A stretch of 64,000 bases of DNA. Origin: Campylobacterota bacterium (GTDB lineage Bacteria > Campylobacterota > Campylobacteria > Campylobacterales > Sulfurimonadaceae). Positions 63,672 through 64,000 of the stretch are shown here, in pieces. The position numbers and the translations under genes are program-made. Under the pieces are notes generated by a model. That model searched no databases and had not been told where the DNA came from. It saw nothing but the letters and a program-made list of their open reading frames with translations. The stretch covers positions 62,001-126,000 of the forward strand of contig JBFMGG010000007.1 in assembly GCA_040752835.1 (NCBI GenBank), read 5' to 3'. Positions within the stretch are counted from its first letter, which is position 1. Every line of letters begins with the position of its first letter.

Positions 63672-64000
63672 ATGATGAAAAATGCAGCTTTGATCAGTGC
63701 CACGGTAGCACTTTTAGTTTTGAGCGGATGCAGCAGCAAAGAGCCTGCGATCGACGCAACCGCTTCTTCGGCATCCGCCACGGGTACGAACACGGCTTCT
63801 TCTGCGGCGACCACCGCCGGTACGGATTCGAATGCGGTCATCGCACCGATCACCAACGCCGCTACGGCCGATACAACGGCTTCGTCTGCAGTCGGGACTA
63901 ACGGTTCGGAAGGCGGGTTGAACAATATCCTGTTCGACTACGACAAATTCGACATCCGTGAAGATATGCAAGAGGCGATGAAAAACAACAGCGCGCTCGT
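63672..64000 (+). CDS. pal: Peptidoglycan-associated lipoprotein Pal (cut by window end)
   Basis: 109 residues are visible. The lipobox is LSGC (Cys21 in this count), followed by an Ala/Ser/Thr-rich linker of about 55 residues. The OmpA-like domain then begins with NILFDYDKFDIRED, the usual Pal opening. Pal anchors the outer membrane to peptidoglycan and binds TolB. Two ATGs (63672 and 63675) are possible. The linker is unusually low in complexity. Confidence 0.9.
   Translation, partial: MMKNAALISATVALLVLSGCSSKEPAIDATASSASATGTNTASSAATTAGTDSNAVIAPITNAATADTTASSAVGTNGSEGGLNNILFDYDKFDIREDMQEAMKNNSAL

Overview
The window is one dense block of a Campylobacterota (formerly Epsilonproteobacteria) chromosome. 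The evidence is gene content and gene order: pyrH-rpoZ-spoT-tyrS-(NMO)-amidase; argG ... rplI-hslV-hslU-era; rplU-rpmA-obgE-proB-fmt-birA-parA-parB-atpF'-atpF-atpHAGDC-tolQ-tolR-tolA-tolB-pal. A split b'/b ATP synthase stalk and a lone bifunctional SpoT also fit. The sequence looks moderately GC-rich for the phylum. Flagellar chaperone genes and a PAS sensor suggest a motile cell, and a csd4/csd6 pair suggests a curved or helical one. A Sulfuricurvum/Sulfurimonas-type relative is plausible, but the genus is inference. Nearly every base is coding; there is one tRNA (Ser-GCU), and I see no rRNA, CRISPR array, insertion sequence or prophage.

Layout. 1-4.2 kb: start of an M3 oligopeptidase gene, a DUF502 membrane protein, and a two-gene unit (442-aa unknown protein plus HtrA-like protease with a zinc ribbon). 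4.2-11.3 kb: pyrH, rpoZ, spoT, tyrS, a nitronate-monooxygenase-family gene and a cell-wall amidase on the + strand. 11.3-21.4 kb: galU, a secreted unknown protein, an EAL/HDOD regulator, tRNA-Ser, a 48-aa coiled-coil gene, pyrF, yceI-like, GNAT, valS and a UvrD/Rep-type helicase. 21.4-38.2 kb: 17 consecutive minus-strand genes with no gap above 14 bp, running from argG through a ferredoxin-thioredoxin-reductase/rhodanese fusion, rplI, hslVU, era, csd6 and csd4 into nine genes that follow the order of the MSHA pilus secretory locus (I-J-K-L-M-N-x-E-G). 38.2-39.3 kb: flaG, fliS and a FliT-like gene, without fliD. 39.4-42.2 kb: MFS and MATE exporters with a 99-aa protein between them. 42.2-48.1 kb: a PAS protein, a MutS7-like ATPase with an HNH-like tail, dapE, a GNAT protein and an M20 amidohydrolase. 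48.1-64 kb: thioredoxin-fold protein, RidA, then the ribosome/GTPase/proline/partition/ATP synthase/Tol-Pal block on the + strand, with pal cut by the window end.

How the genes fit together. Much of the window is core growth machinery: translation (tyrS, valS, rplI, rplU, rpmA, fmt, obgE, era), stringent control (spoT, rpoZ), nucleotide and amino-acid synthesis (pyrH, pyrF, argG, proB, dapE), energy (F1Fo ATP synthase), chromosome partition (parAB) and envelope work (amidase, csd4/csd6, galU, Tol-Pal). The less routine parts are the MSHA-like machine without pilins in view, the MutS7-like protein, the FTR-rhodanese fusion, the protease/unknown pair and several small unknown proteins. No gap between genes exceeds about 210 bases. 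Start codons were moved from the longest frame wherever a Shine-Dalgarno sequence, overlap or family length decided the matter.
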